Origin: Helichrysum umbraculigerum
Taxonomy: Eukaryota; Streptophyta; Magnoliopsida; Asterales; Asteraceae
Reading direction: 5' to 3'
DNA: 64,000 nucleotides
Assembly (NCBI GenBank): GCA_949592205.1
Contig: CATIUR010000012.1
Coordinates: 2,070,501-2,134,500 of the forward strand
The position numbers and the translations under genes are program-made. This document shows, one piece after another, positions 46,708 to 58,689 of the stretch (its first letter is position 1; the number at the start of each line of letters is the position of its first letter). The notes below the pieces were generated by a model. It worked only from the letters and a program-made list of their open reading frames with translations. It searched no databases and was not told the origin of the DNA.

Positions 46708-47210
46708 GTTACATATTGAAAACTCGGTGTACTGTTTAACAATACATTTATGATTTCAAACTAAACTATCGCCTTTCCTCCAATAAACGTGGTTAGAACC
46801 TTTATGTCATGGAGTCGCGAACCTTGATCAAACGGTCACTACCTATCTATGTTTTCTTAAAATAAACATGGTATGAATCTGAAGCTGTGAAAATACTGCC
46901 TAACCTATAATATAGTACACCGTGGATTAATCAGGGATTTGTTGGGATTGAACTATTAAAGTGAATGGGTTGTTTAGCTATCATAGATGGTTTTACTGTA
47001 ATAGAAAGCTTAAATATACTGAGATCAGATGGCCGTAAAGTATGTAATACAGGAAACGCCATAAAACGACTGAGTATCTGGTATAGCGTTGGAAACACCT
47101 CTGGTGGAGTACAAACACGCGGAAGCCATGGAAAGGTCGTAGGCTGAACACTGTATTGCATCCTGGCATAGTCTGTGATCCAGGAAAGACCGTAATACGG
47201 GTGAATACAC
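46708..47210 (+). mobile_element. LTR-A copy 2, left part (5'-truncated)
   Basis: It matches 8426-8928 closely, including the GGAAACACCTCTGGTGGAGT module. The first part of the LTR (TATA box and leader) is absent because the copy starts at the duplication breakpoint. Gypsy-2 interrupts it at 47210; the rest is at 55442-56245. Confidence 0.9.
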
Positions 47211-47304
47211 TGTAACAACCCCAAAATTTTGGGACAATTTAAAATTTCCCTAATTACGTGTTTACAACTTGTATTTAATATGAAATAGGATTAAATACGT
47301 TACT

Positions 47305-47357
<53 letters not shown>

Positions 47358-47405
47358 CGTGTTTACTACTTGTATTTAATATGAAATAGGATTAAATACG
47401 TTACT

Positions 47406-47458
<53 letters not shown>

Positions 47459-50037
47459 GTATACGATTCGTTCAAATCGTATAAAACTACAATTGTACAA
47501 ACATACGGACGTTGGTAAAATAATTATTAAATAATGCGGAATTATTTAATCACTTCAACTACTACTTTATATTATGTTTATAATATAACGAAAACGTACG
47601 TTTTAATCAAAACGTCACCGAACTCTCCGAAAACTCGACCAACCGACAAAACAAAACAAAGTTATGTTTTATAACTTATAAACTAGTATTTTGATAAAAT
47701 ACTTCAACTAAATTATCGAATAATATTTCGTATTTTAAAAACGTATAAATAAAACGCGTATAAAATGATTTTAACGTTTAAACGACCGGGGAAACGAACA
47801 CCGCACGGAGCGCAAACACGAGGGAACGAAACTTGGTGAGATCCACACATGGTGGACCCCACCAACCGGCCAAGACAAGGGGACACACCCCCTCACCTTT
47901 CTTCTTCCATACACAATACACACACACACACACACTCCACCCCTTTTCTCTCAACTCTCTCTCTAACTCTACTCTCTCTCTATCTCGGTCTCTCTCTCTA
48001 GCCCAAAAACTACCACAAAAACTCCCTAAATCACCTAGCTCGTTTGGAGGAAGTTGATCACGACAACGACCTCTGCAATTCTATCTTTTCGGTTTCTCGA
48101 TCCGACGACTTTGTAAGTTTTCCGGCGACTCTCGAACTTTTCCGATTTCAATTATTTTGCTAAATTATTGTTCCCCTAGCTTAGTAATGTCCAAATATAT
48201 AATTAAAACTCGTTTTTGAAAACATTATCGGAAATGTCGGTTTTGGTCACTTTTAAGAAAACGACACCTCGAACACTAAAAACGTCAACTAATAATTTTT
48301 ATGAACTCATTATAACATTCTAAAGCTAGTGTAAAAGTTTCGGGTCAAACTGAGGTCGTTTGACCCCAAAAACCGAGCTTAAAAACGTAACAACCCTTGT
48401 GTTGCATCAGATCGAAAATCTATGAGACACAAGGCTTGTGTCGCATAAACCATAAGAAACAAGCATTGTGTCGCATAACCCATAAGACACAAGCGTTGTG
48501 TCGCATCATACATAAGACACAAGCGTTGTGTCGCATCAGACATAAGTAACAAGAGTTGTGTCGCATCAGACATAAGACACAAGCGTTGTGTCGCATAAAA
48601 CATAAGACACAAGGACTGTGTTGCATTTTGTGTCGCATTAAGTTGCGTATCATAATACACAAGCCTTGTGTTGCGGAACACAAGCATTGTGTCGCATAAA
48701 TCATAAGACACAAGCACTGTGTCGCATTTAGTGTCGCAAAAACCCAAAAACAGAAGCTAAAAACATTCTAAGTGTTTAAAAATCACTTTTTAACAACCAA
48801 ATCAAATACGATACTATTTATACATGAAAATACTATACTTTTGGAAGTACACACCAATACTCAAATACGAATAAGATTACACTTATCTAAAACGCGAGAT
48901 CCCACTCGCGCACATACCCGAGATTACATTCGATACCGACTTATGAGTTTACACTCAAACTAATACGAGCTTACACTCGAACACATACGAAATTTCACTC
49001 GTACACTTTAGGATTACACCCGTACGGACGTTACAAGTTGCAATACAAATGTATATAAAACTATACGATACAACAAATACATAATAATAATAGATGAGAT
49101 TATTATTATGCGCCGCTACCAACGGGCCGTACAACTTTTATACAAACTACAAATACAAACAAATACAAACGTACAAACAACAAATGGACATTAACTAGTT
49201 TGGGAACAACTAGCATGGATACCTTACAAGTATTCCATTTACTTACTAAACCTTATGCGTATTAGGACGCTAAGGGTTGCTAGTCCGGGATACTACTTTG
49301 CTTGCTTACTGCATTGTCTGCTAGACTCAGGTGAGTTTCACAGCCCCTCTTTTTACTATTTTTACTGTTTTGGGGAAATGCATTACTTGTTTTCATAAAA
49401 ACTAACAGTGGCCGAGTTATCGCATGATTAGCATGACCTGCAATCATGGTGGCTCATGGCTGTTTTTCTTACTCGTTTCATATGAATGTTTTTGGATTAA
49501 CATTCACGGGGGTACTATATTTACTGTACGTTAAGCTTCAACTATGGTGGCTCATGGCAAGGGTATCAAACGATTAGCATGACCTGCAATCAATACTTAA
49601 GTGAACGATTAGCATGACCTGTGATCGTTACTTACTGACTGGAAAATGATTTACAAATACTACTTGTGTGTTCAAACTATTTACTTACTTACAAACCTTT
49701 GAGATTCACCAACCTTTTGGTTGACCGTTTTAGTAATGCTTCTCAGGTACACAGCATCAGTAGGGATGCCCAGCAGGATAAGCTTACTTAGCTCGAGTCG
49801 CATGCATATACAAGCTTGGAGATTTTATTACATTACTTTTGTACTAGTTGTTATGTATTAGAATCTCTAGAAATTTACACTAAACTCGAGCTTGTATTTT
49901 GAATTACTTATGTATTAATGTAATAACTTTTCGAACGTCTCATTTAGAGTCGTTCACTGTATCCTTTGTGCTTGTGATTATTGATTAGTAACACCCAAAA
50001 CTCGCTTCCGCAAACTGTTAAATTTGGGGGTGTTACA
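47211..50037 (+). repeat. Gypsy-2 5' LTR
   Basis: It starts TGTAACAACCCCAAAATTT and ends AAATTTGGGGGTGTTACA. It is 97 bp longer than the 3' LTR, largely because an (AT) tract and the adjoining ACGTGTTTACTACTTGTATT segment are duplicated at about 47255-47452. Confidence 0.95.
48388..48745 (+). repeat. GACACAAG/TTGTGTCGCAT array in the Gypsy-2 5' LTR, 30-bp period
   Basis: A 30-bp unit built on ACACAAGCGTTGTGTCGCAT followed by CAGACATAAG or similar repeats about six times in register (about 48480-48605), with further diverged copies on both sides. In element sense the core orientation is the same as in Gypsy-1. Confidence 0.92.
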
Positions 50038-50040
50038 GAT

Positions 50041-50053
50041 TGGTATCAGAGCC
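50041..50053 (+). promoter_or_regulatory. Primer-binding site of Gypsy-2
   Basis: TGGTATCAGAGCC lies three bases (GAT) after the 5' LTR and is complementary to the initiator tRNA-Met 3' end. Confidence 0.9.
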
Positions 50054-50516
50054 TAAGGTTATAGTGAACTAGGTTGCATTTAGTGGGCCTAGACTATGAC
50101 CGTTAGGCAGTATTCCTCATTAGGTATAACTGGTTCAGGAATTACAGCATACAAGTTTAATTTAACATAGCCTAATCAACTATGTACAATTAAATGAAGA
50201 TGATGTGAGTTCTGAAATGGGTTATGTTGAACATGAATGCAATAGCTGACTCTGACCTCGAGAGAACCGGGACTTTTACTTGATTGTGCTAGACATACAC
50301 TAGGCGGTTATGTGATATATATATATATACATAGGCCTCTTTCCCCGATACGATACTCTCTCTCGACTACTGCGAAATTCATTTTTCAACTTACATCAAA
50401 CAAACGACAACTCTATTCTCGTCGTTCTATCCTTACTCAACTTTTATGAATCCACAAATACCGACATACCTCCGAAGGCTGAAAATCCTTCCCTGCCATT
50501 TTGTAGAACAACTCAT

Positions 50517-50963
50517 TTGGAAATGGCACACTTCTCGTCATGTGACTACACGTCAGACAACGAACAAATTAAAGAAGAGCAAATCCAGTACGCGTATTTC
50601 GATGAAGAGATAGCCCCAGTGGAAGGACTGGAGAATCACAATTTCGGACTCGTAGACATTGAAGAGTACGAAAGAGTACGGGAGCATGCTGAAGATCTGG
50701 ATGGCCGTAACTGGGAGCTGCAACTGAAATGCAAAGCTTACGAGATGGAGTTAAGGATTCTGCAAAGGTCCATCCCTGAACGAATCCGAGACTCTGTTCT
50801 CTACTTGAAGGAAGTAACTACTCATCTAAATCAACGAGTAACAGCATGGATTAAATGGATGTACCTACAAGCTATCAGAGATGCTTTGGTTTATCCTACT
50901 CTTCGACGATACCAAGATATGCTGGAAGCTCGTTACTACCTCTACAATCTAGACCAAGAATAG
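50517..50963 (+). CDS. Gypsy-2 accessory ORF upstream of gag, acidic coiled coil (148 aa)
   Basis: This intact frame lies between PBS and gag. The N-terminus is acidic (DNEQIKEEQIQYAYFDEEIA), then a helical, heptad-like stretch (about residues 45-105, LKCKAYEMELRILQRSIPER) and an aromatic, basic C-terminal helix (WIKWMYLQAIRDALVYPTLR). There is no zinc-binding motif. It lies in the same position as the Gypsy-3 164-aa ORF but without evident sequence similarity. Gypsy-1 lacks it. Function is unknown. Confidence 0.6.
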   Translation: MEMAHFSSCDYTSDNEQIKEEQIQYAYFDEEIAPVEGLENHNFGLVDIEEYERVREHAEDLDGRNWELQLKCKAYEMELRILQRSIPERIRDSVLYLKEVTTHLNQRVTAWIKWMYLQAIRDALVYPTLRRYQDMLEARYYLYNLDQE

Positions 50964-51292
50964 GCCGATGATAACTATGACCGTAGTGTATAGCAGATAG
51001 GCGTGTATGAAATAGGTCTTAGTTAGGGCCGCTAATCCGATGGTTATATTAAATCCCATCACATTTTGTAACTTATCTTGCTTGTCCGGATGTTCAAACT
51101 CCCGACACTTTTGTAAACTGTAAACGCCTGTAATCTTTTGAACTCGTATGCTTCAATATTAACCATCTTATTACTTTTGTTAAACTATCAACGTGTCAAG
51201 CTTTGGCGTAGTTCCTTTGTACTTACTCAATCACCACAATCACAATTCTTGTTCAAACCCTCACATGTTCTTTATTTGTTGTTTCAAGGAAC

Positions 51293-52559
51293 ATGCCTCC
51301 TCGACGACAGGTCACTCTTAGTGAAGCCGAACTTGCGGGTCTGATTGCCCGTAGTGTAGCCCAAGCCTTAGCTGTCCGAGCAACCACTCCTGGTAGCGAA
51401 GATACGGCTAACAATACACCACCACCCAAACTCTGCACCTACAAGGACTTCCAAAACTGCAAACCCTTGAGCTTCGCAGGTACTGAAGGAGCGATCGGTC
51501 TGGTACGCTGGATCGAGAAAATCGAATCAGTGTTCCTCATTTGCCACTGCACGGAAGAGGACAAAGTCAAATTTGCCCCCAGCACCTTTGCTGACACTGC
51601 CCTTACCTGGTGGAACACATACACTCAGACTGTGAGCATCGCTAATGCTTACAAACTCCGGTGGGATGAGCTGAAGAATATGCTGAAGGGCGAGTACTGC
51701 CCAAGAGATGAACTGAAACAACTAGAAGTGGAATTTTGGAACCACAAAATGCAAGGTGACGACATCACCGGTTACACAAATCGCTTTCACCAACTGGCAC
51801 TTCTGTGCCCATCCATGGTTGATCCCGAGTACAAGAGGATCGAAAAGTACGTCGATGGACTCCCCGACAGACTTCAGGACCTAGTAACTTCGTCCAAACC
51901 GGGTACTATTCAGAACGCCATTCGCATGGCTCATGAACTGACGGCAAACTCTGTTCGCCGTGGCCCAACTCCTACCCCATCTGCAAACAAACGCAAATGG
52001 GAAGCCAATCCCCACTCATCCAACCCTACCTCTGACAAAAAGCTTGCAACTGTCAATGCCAACGACTCGAAGGCTTACAAAGGGAAGAAGCCTTACTGTT
52101 TCACATGCAGTATGCATCATAATGGCTCCTGTCCCTGCACCAACTGCAAAAAAATTCGGGCATCTAGCCAAAGACTGCCGAAACAACCCTGCTGGTACCG
52201 ATACTGCTGCACCCAAGACCTGCTATGAGTGCAACGGTACAGGGCACTTCAGAAAGGACTGCCCAAAGGTAAAAGCGGGAACCAACTTCGCGAAAGGAAG
52301 AGCTTATATAATTAACGCTAGGGAGGATGACCCGAACCCGAGACTTTGTGATTTGCTCAACCCGGGTACGCACATTTCTAGATTACCCGAACTGCTTAAC
52401 AACTTGTGCATATTGCCTTGCGCTCTATTTACTTTCCTGAATCCTAAGTACACAATAAGACTAGGAAACGACCGACTACTTGAATCCCGACAGCGCAATT
52501 TGTTTTGTACATTAAATACAGCAAACAAACTTCCCTCCCAAACACCTCACACTGGTTGA
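51293..52559 (+). pseudogene. Gypsy-2 gag with one frameshift
   Basis: The start MPPRRQVTLSEAELAGLIAR is in frame for 285 codons through the retrotrans-gag core (GAIGLVRWIEKIESVF; LTWWNTYTQTVS; EFWNHKMQGDDITGYTNRFH) and into the Cys/His region. An extra A in an A7 run near 52150 shifts the frame, so the first frame ends at 52228. The second frame carries the knuckle CYECNGTGHFRKDC, continues past RLCDLLNPG and stops at 52559. No protease follows; the 3' LTR begins 148 bases later. One repair-sized difference from an open gag makes this the better preserved copy of the family. Confidence 0.9.
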
Positions 52560-52693
52560 GACCAGGAACTCGAACACTTTCACTTGATTCTCAACTGACC
52601 ATGTCCCGTGGACAAATGGTCGATACTCTTTACCAACTTTTCCAAAACGATACCGATTACTACTTTGAACAAATTTCGGGACGAAATTCTTCT

Positions 52694-52706
52694 AACAAGG
52701 GGAGAA
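52694..52706 (+). promoter_or_regulatory. Polypurine tract of Gypsy-2
   Basis: AACAAGGGGAGAA immediately precedes the 3' LTR. Confidence 0.85.
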
Positions 52707-52799
52707 TGTAACAACCCCAAAATTTGGGCCAATTTAAAATTTCCCTAATTACGTGTTTACTACTTGTATTTAATATGAAATAGGATTAAATACGTTACT

Positions 52800-52847
<48 letters not shown>

Positions 52848-55436
52848 ATATATATATACACGTATACGATTCGTTCAAATCGTATAAAACTACAATTGTA
52901 CAAACATACGGACGTTGGTAAGACAATTATTAAATAATGCGGAATTATTTAATCACTTCAACTACTACTTTATATTATGTTTATAATAAAACGAAAACGT
53001 ACGTTTTAATCAAAACGTCACCGAACTCTCCGAAAACTCGACCAACCGACAAAACAAAACAAAGTTATGTTTTATAACTTATAAACTAGTATTTTGATAA
53101 AATACTTCAACTAAATTATCGAATAATATTTCGTATTTTAAAAACGTATAAATAAAACGCGTATAAAATGATTTTAACGTTTAAACGACCGTGGAAACGA
53201 ACACCGCACGGAGCGCAAACACGAGGGAATGAAACTTGGTGAGATCCACACATGGTGGACCCCACCAACCGGCCAAGACAAGGGGACACACCCCCTCACC
53301 TTTCTTCTTCCATACACAATACACACACACACTCCACCCCTTTTCTCTCAACTCTATCTCTCTAACTCTACTCTCTCTCTATCTCGGTCTCTCTCTCTAG
53401 CCCAAAAACTACCACAAAAACTCCCTAAATCACCTAGCTCGTTTGGAGGAAGTTGATCACGACAACGAGCTCTGCAATTCTATCTTTTCGGTTTCTCGAT
53501 CCGACGACTTTGTAAGTTTTCCGGCGACTCTCGAACTTTTCCGATTTCAATTATTTTGCTAGATTATTGTTCCCCTAGCTTAGTAATGTCCAAATATATA
53601 ATTAAAACTCGTTTTTGAAAACATTATCGAAAATGTCGGTTTTGGTCACTTTTAAGAAAACGACACCTCGAACACTAAAAACGTCAACTAATAATTTTTA
53701 TGAACTCATTATAACATTCTAAAGCTAGTGTAAAAGTTTCGGGTCAAACCGAGGTCGTTTGACCCCAAAAACCGAGCTTAAAAACGTAACAACCCTTGTG
53801 TTGCATCAGATCGAAAATCTATGAGACACAAGGCTTGTGTCGCATAAACCATAAGACACAAACATTGTGTCGCATAAACCATAAGATACAAGCGTTGTGT
53901 CGCATCAGACATAAGACACAAGCGTTGTGTCGCATCAGACATAAGACACAAGCGTTGTGTCGCATCAGACATAAGACACAAGCGTTGTGTCGCATAAAAC
54001 ATAAGACACAGGGACTGTGTCGCATTTTGTGTCGCATTAAGTTGCGTATCATAAGACACAAGCCTTGTGTTGCGGAACACAAGCATTGTGTCGCATAAAT
54101 CATAAGACACAAGCACTGTGTCGCATTTAGTGTCGCAAAAACCCAAAAACAGAAGCTAAAAACATTCTAAGTGTTTAAAAATCACTTTTTATCAACCAAA
54201 TCAAATACGATACGATTTATACATGAAAATACTATACTTTTGGAAGTACACACCAATACTCAAATACGAATAAGATTACACTTATCTAAAACGCGAGATC
54301 CCACTCGAGCACATACCCGAGATTACATTCGATACCGACTTATGAGTTTACACTCAAGCTAATACGAGCTTACACTCGAACACATACGAAATTTCACTCG
54401 TACACTTTAGGATTACACCAGCACGGATGTTACAAGTTGCAATACAAATGTATATAAAACTATACGATACAACAAATACATAATAATAATAGATGAGATT
54501 ATTATTATGCGCCGCTACCAACGGGCCGTACAACTTTTATACAAACTACAAATACAAACAAATATAAACGTACAAACAACAAATGGACATTAACTAGTTT
54601 GGGAACAACTAGCATGGATATCTTACAAGTATTCCATTTACTTACTAAACCTTATGCGTATTAGGACGCTAAGGGTTGCTAGTCCGGGATACTACTTTGC
54701 TTGCTTACTGCATTGTCTGCTAGACTCAGGTGAGTTTCACAGCCCCTCTTTTTACAATTTTTACTGTTTTGGGGAGATGCATTACTTGTTTTCATAAAAA
54801 CTAACAGTGGCCGAGTTATCGCATGATTAGCATGACCTGCAATCATGGTGGCTCATGGCTGTTTTTCTTACTCGTTTCATATGAATGTTTTTGGATTAAC
54901 ATTCACGGGGGTACTATATTTACTGTACGTTAAGCTTCAACTATGGTGGCTCATGGCAAGGGTATCAAACGATTAGCATGACCTGCAATCAATACTTAAG
55001 TGAACGATTAGCATGACCTGTGATCGTTACTTACTGACTGGAAAATGATTTACAAATACTACTTGTGTGTTCAAACTATTTACTTACTTACAAACCTGTG
55101 AGATTCACCAACCTTTTGGTTGACCGTTTTAGTAATGCTTCTCAGGTACACAGCATCAGTAGGGATGCCCAGCAGGATAAGCTTACTTAGCTCGAGTCGC
55201 ATGCATATACAAGCTTGGAGATTTTATTACATTACTTTTGTACTAGTTGTTATGTATTAGAATCTCTATAAATTTACACTAAACTCGAGCTTGTATTTTG
55301 AATTACTTATGTATTAATGTAATAACTTTTCGAACGTCTCATTTAGAGTCGTTCACTGTATCCTTTGTGCTTGTGATTATTGATTAGTAACACCCAAAAC
55401 TCGCTTCCTCAAACTGTTAAATTTGGGGGTGTTACA
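52707..55436 (+). repeat. Gypsy-2 3' LTR
   Basis: This 2730-bp LTR is nearly identical to the 5' LTR apart from the (AT) region and some array point changes. It contains a GACACAAG array at about 53790-54140. Confidence 0.95.
53790..54140 (+). repeat. GACACAAG/TTGTGTCGCAT array in the Gypsy-2 3' LTR
   Basis: The 30-bp units here are more uniform than in the 5' LTR (four almost exact copies at about 53884-54000). Several bases decayed in the 5' LTR array are intact here. Confidence 0.92.
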
Positions 55437-55441
55437 TACAC

Positions 55442-56245
55442 AGTATAACATTGGAAACACCTCTTGTGAAGTACAATTACGTACAAACTGTGGAAAACCC
55501 TGTTGGTTGAAGACTGTATCACAGCCAAACATCTCTGAACTCAATCACAACCATTAATGTGTATGTTAATCAGTCACCACCTGTCTTGAATCTTAAATGT
55601 CTTGTCTAGCTTAGATATCTCTGTCTGTGTTAAGAAAGATCGATGGATAAATTGCGGACTGTCGCCTTATTCCTGCACCCCATCTGGAGGGTCACTTGGT
55701 CTCGTCACAAGAGACGGTGAGGAAGGTTTCAAGGCAGTCCGATCTGATCAGAATCTTGACAGCCTAATACTCAGTGAGATACTGATCAGTTTACCTGGTC
55801 AGTAGGGTACTAGTGTTCACACCACAAGGTATCTACGTGAACACAAGATACAAATCTTAAAAGACGTTTTCAAATATTAAACCTCAATACAGCACCACCC
55901 CATGTAAAAGCTAACGAAGTCATAACAAACACAAGTACCCTTATATTAATTCAACCTACCGCTTTTAATTACTGTTTTAATTAGTTTAAATTTTAATTAC
56001 GGACCTAAGTATAAAACCCCCACTCAAAAATATTTTCAAACCATCGCTAATTTGAACTGTTCGTCCCGATAAGTCGTTTCCCAATACGATTAACTCTTTA
56101 GAACGACCCTAGGTCATACTTCAGCTATACAGCTCTAGTAGAAGTTAGGTCCCCAGCAAAATATAAATTTTAAAACTTACACCCCCGTCGTGCTGCTGCC
56201 AGTTGCGAAAACGATAGTGACTGCTGGTAGCGTGAAAGTGCTCTT
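55442..56245 (+). mobile_element. LTR-A copy 2, right part
   Basis: It continues after Gypsy-2 and matches 8929-9302 joined to 18728-19149, with the target TACTAGTG uninterrupted near 55811. The terminal CA has decayed (GTGAAA for GCGACA). LINE sequence follows directly. Confidence 0.88.
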
Positions 56246-57866
56246 CCTACATACTTTCTTTCTTTAATTTATATGCCAGTTAAGGTTCGTCACATGTTGG
56301 AATCTATGCGATCCAATTTTTTTTGGGGTGTTGATTTAAAGGAATCCAAAATGCATTGGGTCAAATGGGATTTAGTTATGGCATGTAAAGAAAATGGTGG
56401 CCTAGGTTTAGGTAGTCTTCATGCTTTCAATTTGGCCCTTTTATATAAATGGAGATGGAGGTACTACAATTCTCCGGATGCTTTATGGGTTAAGATTATC
56501 CATCATTTATATAAGTATTCTCGCTATCATGTTAATAATACTGCAATAATTAGAAAGCCTGGTCCATGGCATAAGATTCTGAAGGTGGTACATACCCTTG
56601 ATGTGACTAGCAAAATCCGCATGCATGCATTTAAAAGAAAGATAGGTGATGGCTAAACAACTGAATTTTGGCTCGATACTTGGATAGGTGATGGCCCTCT
56701 AGCTAATAAATTTCCTAGATTATTCTCTTTGGAGACTGATAAACAGGTTACTATCGGTGATAGATGGAATGGTGTGACTTTCTCGTGGAATTGGCGCAGA
56801 AACAATCGGGGCGGAGCCGAAGAATTACAATATAAGTATCTCATTGATTGTATCTCGAATGGGACTATCGTTAATTCCCCTGACAGTTGGATTTGGGCCT
56901 ATGGAAATTTGAATGAGTTTACGGTTAACGGGGTTCGAAAACATCTTGATAACCTTATATTGCCACATCATTACCTCAAAAATAGATGTAACAAAATTGC
57001 CCAACAGATAGTTAACATTCATGTTTGGAGAGTGTTAAAGGATCGGCTTCCAACTCATTTTAATTTGTGGTTTAGAGGAATTGACATCAATTCCATTGTT
57101 TGTCCTAACTGTGGTAACGGTATTGAAACTGTTCATCATGTTTTGATTGAGTGTCCTATTGAAAAGAAGGTTTGGAACTCGATTATTAAATGGCTGGATA
57201 TCCAACTCCCATTTGCCCTCGAACCCGTTGATTTTCTGGATTTTGTGGACTCGTTGAACAAACATACTAAAGCTAAGGATGTTATAAATACTATTATCTA
57301 TGTTGTTTGGTGGGAACTATGGCGTTTTAGAAACAATCCCATTTTTAATCCATCCAAGAAGCGTGACATTATCCTTGTTGAGTCTATAATTAATCATTCT
57401 TTCTTGTGGTATAGCAGCATGTGCAAAAAATCGAGCATTCGTTGTGATGAGTGGTTTAAAAATCCGCTTTTGTTTATCTAAATATCATGTGGGTGTCGTG
57501 CATGGGCAATGGATATTTTGTTCGGATGCATCCCAGATTCGATGGTCCTTTGTAAACATTTCGCATATGTTGGAATCTGTTTGTTTTTTGAGCTGGTTCT
57601 TTTATGTATCAATTTCTGAAGATAGCCTACCCCAGGACTTGTATGGGATTGCATTAAAAACACCATAGAGTGAAATCCGGTTATACAGCCTCTGTTGCTG
57701 GGGGTTTTTCTCATGTCTCGGAATTTCTGTAATCGGCATGAGTTTTTTTATCCTTTTTGCAATCTTCGCAGTTAAAGTTCAAGGTTGTAGCTTAATTGTG
57801 TATCTCCGTCTTTGAACTCGTTGTTTTTGGTCTCTAGTTCCTTGCTAGTTATACTTTTTTTTTGGT

Positions 57867-57914
<48 letters not shown>

Positions 57915-57935
57915 AATTCTTGTCGTTCAAAAAAT
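56246..57935 (+). mobile_element. 5'-truncated LINE, copy 2
   Basis: It is the counterpart of 19150-20852 with the same 5' junction to LTR-A and the same 3' tail. The (AT) tract is 44 bases (57869-57912). Confidence 0.85.
56273..57481 (+). pseudogene. LINE RT C-terminus with zf-RVT, copy 2
   Basis: The frame starts upstream of copy 1, MPVKVRHMLESMRSNFFWGV, but is stopped by TAA at about 56654-56656 where copy 1 reads Gln (CAA to TAA). It resumes as the same frame to 57481 with the zf-RVT CPNCGNGIETVHHVLIECP. Copy 1 is therefore open where copy 2 is stopped, and closed upstream where copy 2 is open. Confidence 0.88.
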
Positions 57936-57987
57936 TAAATATGTATGCAATTTTTTTGAACAACTTAAAGAAATGAGTAATAAGATT

Positions 57988-58455
57988 TGTTGATGCATCT
58001 TAGTGTGTCTGTCACTTGGTCTCAGTCTATAATGTGTTTGTTATGTAATTACGATAGTTTAAACGTTTGTATTTATTAAGTAATTACATTTTCTGTTTAG
58101 GCAACACAACCAGTGTCGCAGTTGCGACACAAGGTTTGTGTCGCAATAGTGGTTTTGGCGACACAGCCTATGTCGCAATAGTCGGTCTGGCGACACAGCT
58201 TGTGTCGCATGAGACAGATTAGGTTTTTGGTATAAATACTTGATTTCGGTTCAGAAATCAAGGTTGACGAATGTAGGGTTTGTGAGAGTATTTTCTGAGT
58301 TTCATTTGTAATCAAGCTGATCGTTTATATTAATTAATATACAAGTGATTTGTGTTTGATTCGATTATTCGTTTAAGGTGTTTATTATCAATCGTTGGAT
58401 TCCGCACTTCGATTGGTTCATAGGATTCGATTTGGTCCGGTATCGGGAACCTACA
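57988..58455 (+). repeat. Copia 5' LTR, copy 2
   Basis: It is the counterpart of 20906-21372, with the GCGACACA cluster at about 58104-58212 and TATAAAT at 58231-58237. The adjoining PBS has changed to CGGTATCAGAGCC (58458), losing its first base of match to the primer tRNA. Confidence 0.7.
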
Positions 58456-58689
58456 TGCGGTATCAGAGCCATTAATCTTCGGATTTGGCGTTATCGAGTC
58501 CGTTTGAAGCGTTTTTCGTGTTAAACCTACTTGTTTTGGTGTTAGATCTTCATAGAAAACTGTTTAGATATTGATTTCTGGGTTTTCTTGAAGATTAGTG
58601 GGTTAAAATTCGTCCCCCATTCGTGAATTTTCATTAGGGTTACGAAAATTTTCAATTTTAGGGTTTCTTGGCCGCTGCTCTAGCCGTTT

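Larger units (their letters stand above)
47211..55436 (+). mobile_element. Gypsy-2: non-autonomous, gag-only LTR retrotransposon
   Basis: A perfect TSD TACAC occurs at 47206-47210 and 55437-55441. LTRs are 47211-50037 and 52707-55436; the interior is 2.67 kb with PBS, an accessory ORF, gag and a polypurine tract, and no pol. It is the same family as Gypsy-1 but in the opposite orientation. The equivalent LTR-A position in copy 1 (8924-8928) is uninterrupted, so this insertion followed the duplication. Confidence 0.95.

Noticed and set aside
48480..48605. CRISPR-like look of regular 30-bp repeats
   Set aside because: The repeats are contiguous without unique spacers, inside a plant LTR, and copied in the second LTR.
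52145..52160. A programmed frameshift at the A7 run in Gypsy-2 gag
   Set aside because: Gypsy-1 and Gypsy-3 have no A run there and the shift splits a zinc-binding region, so a simple insertion is more likely.
53796..54146. Open frames on both strands through the GACACAAG array
   Set aside because: The repeat period is a multiple of three, which keeps frames open; peptides are simple repeats.
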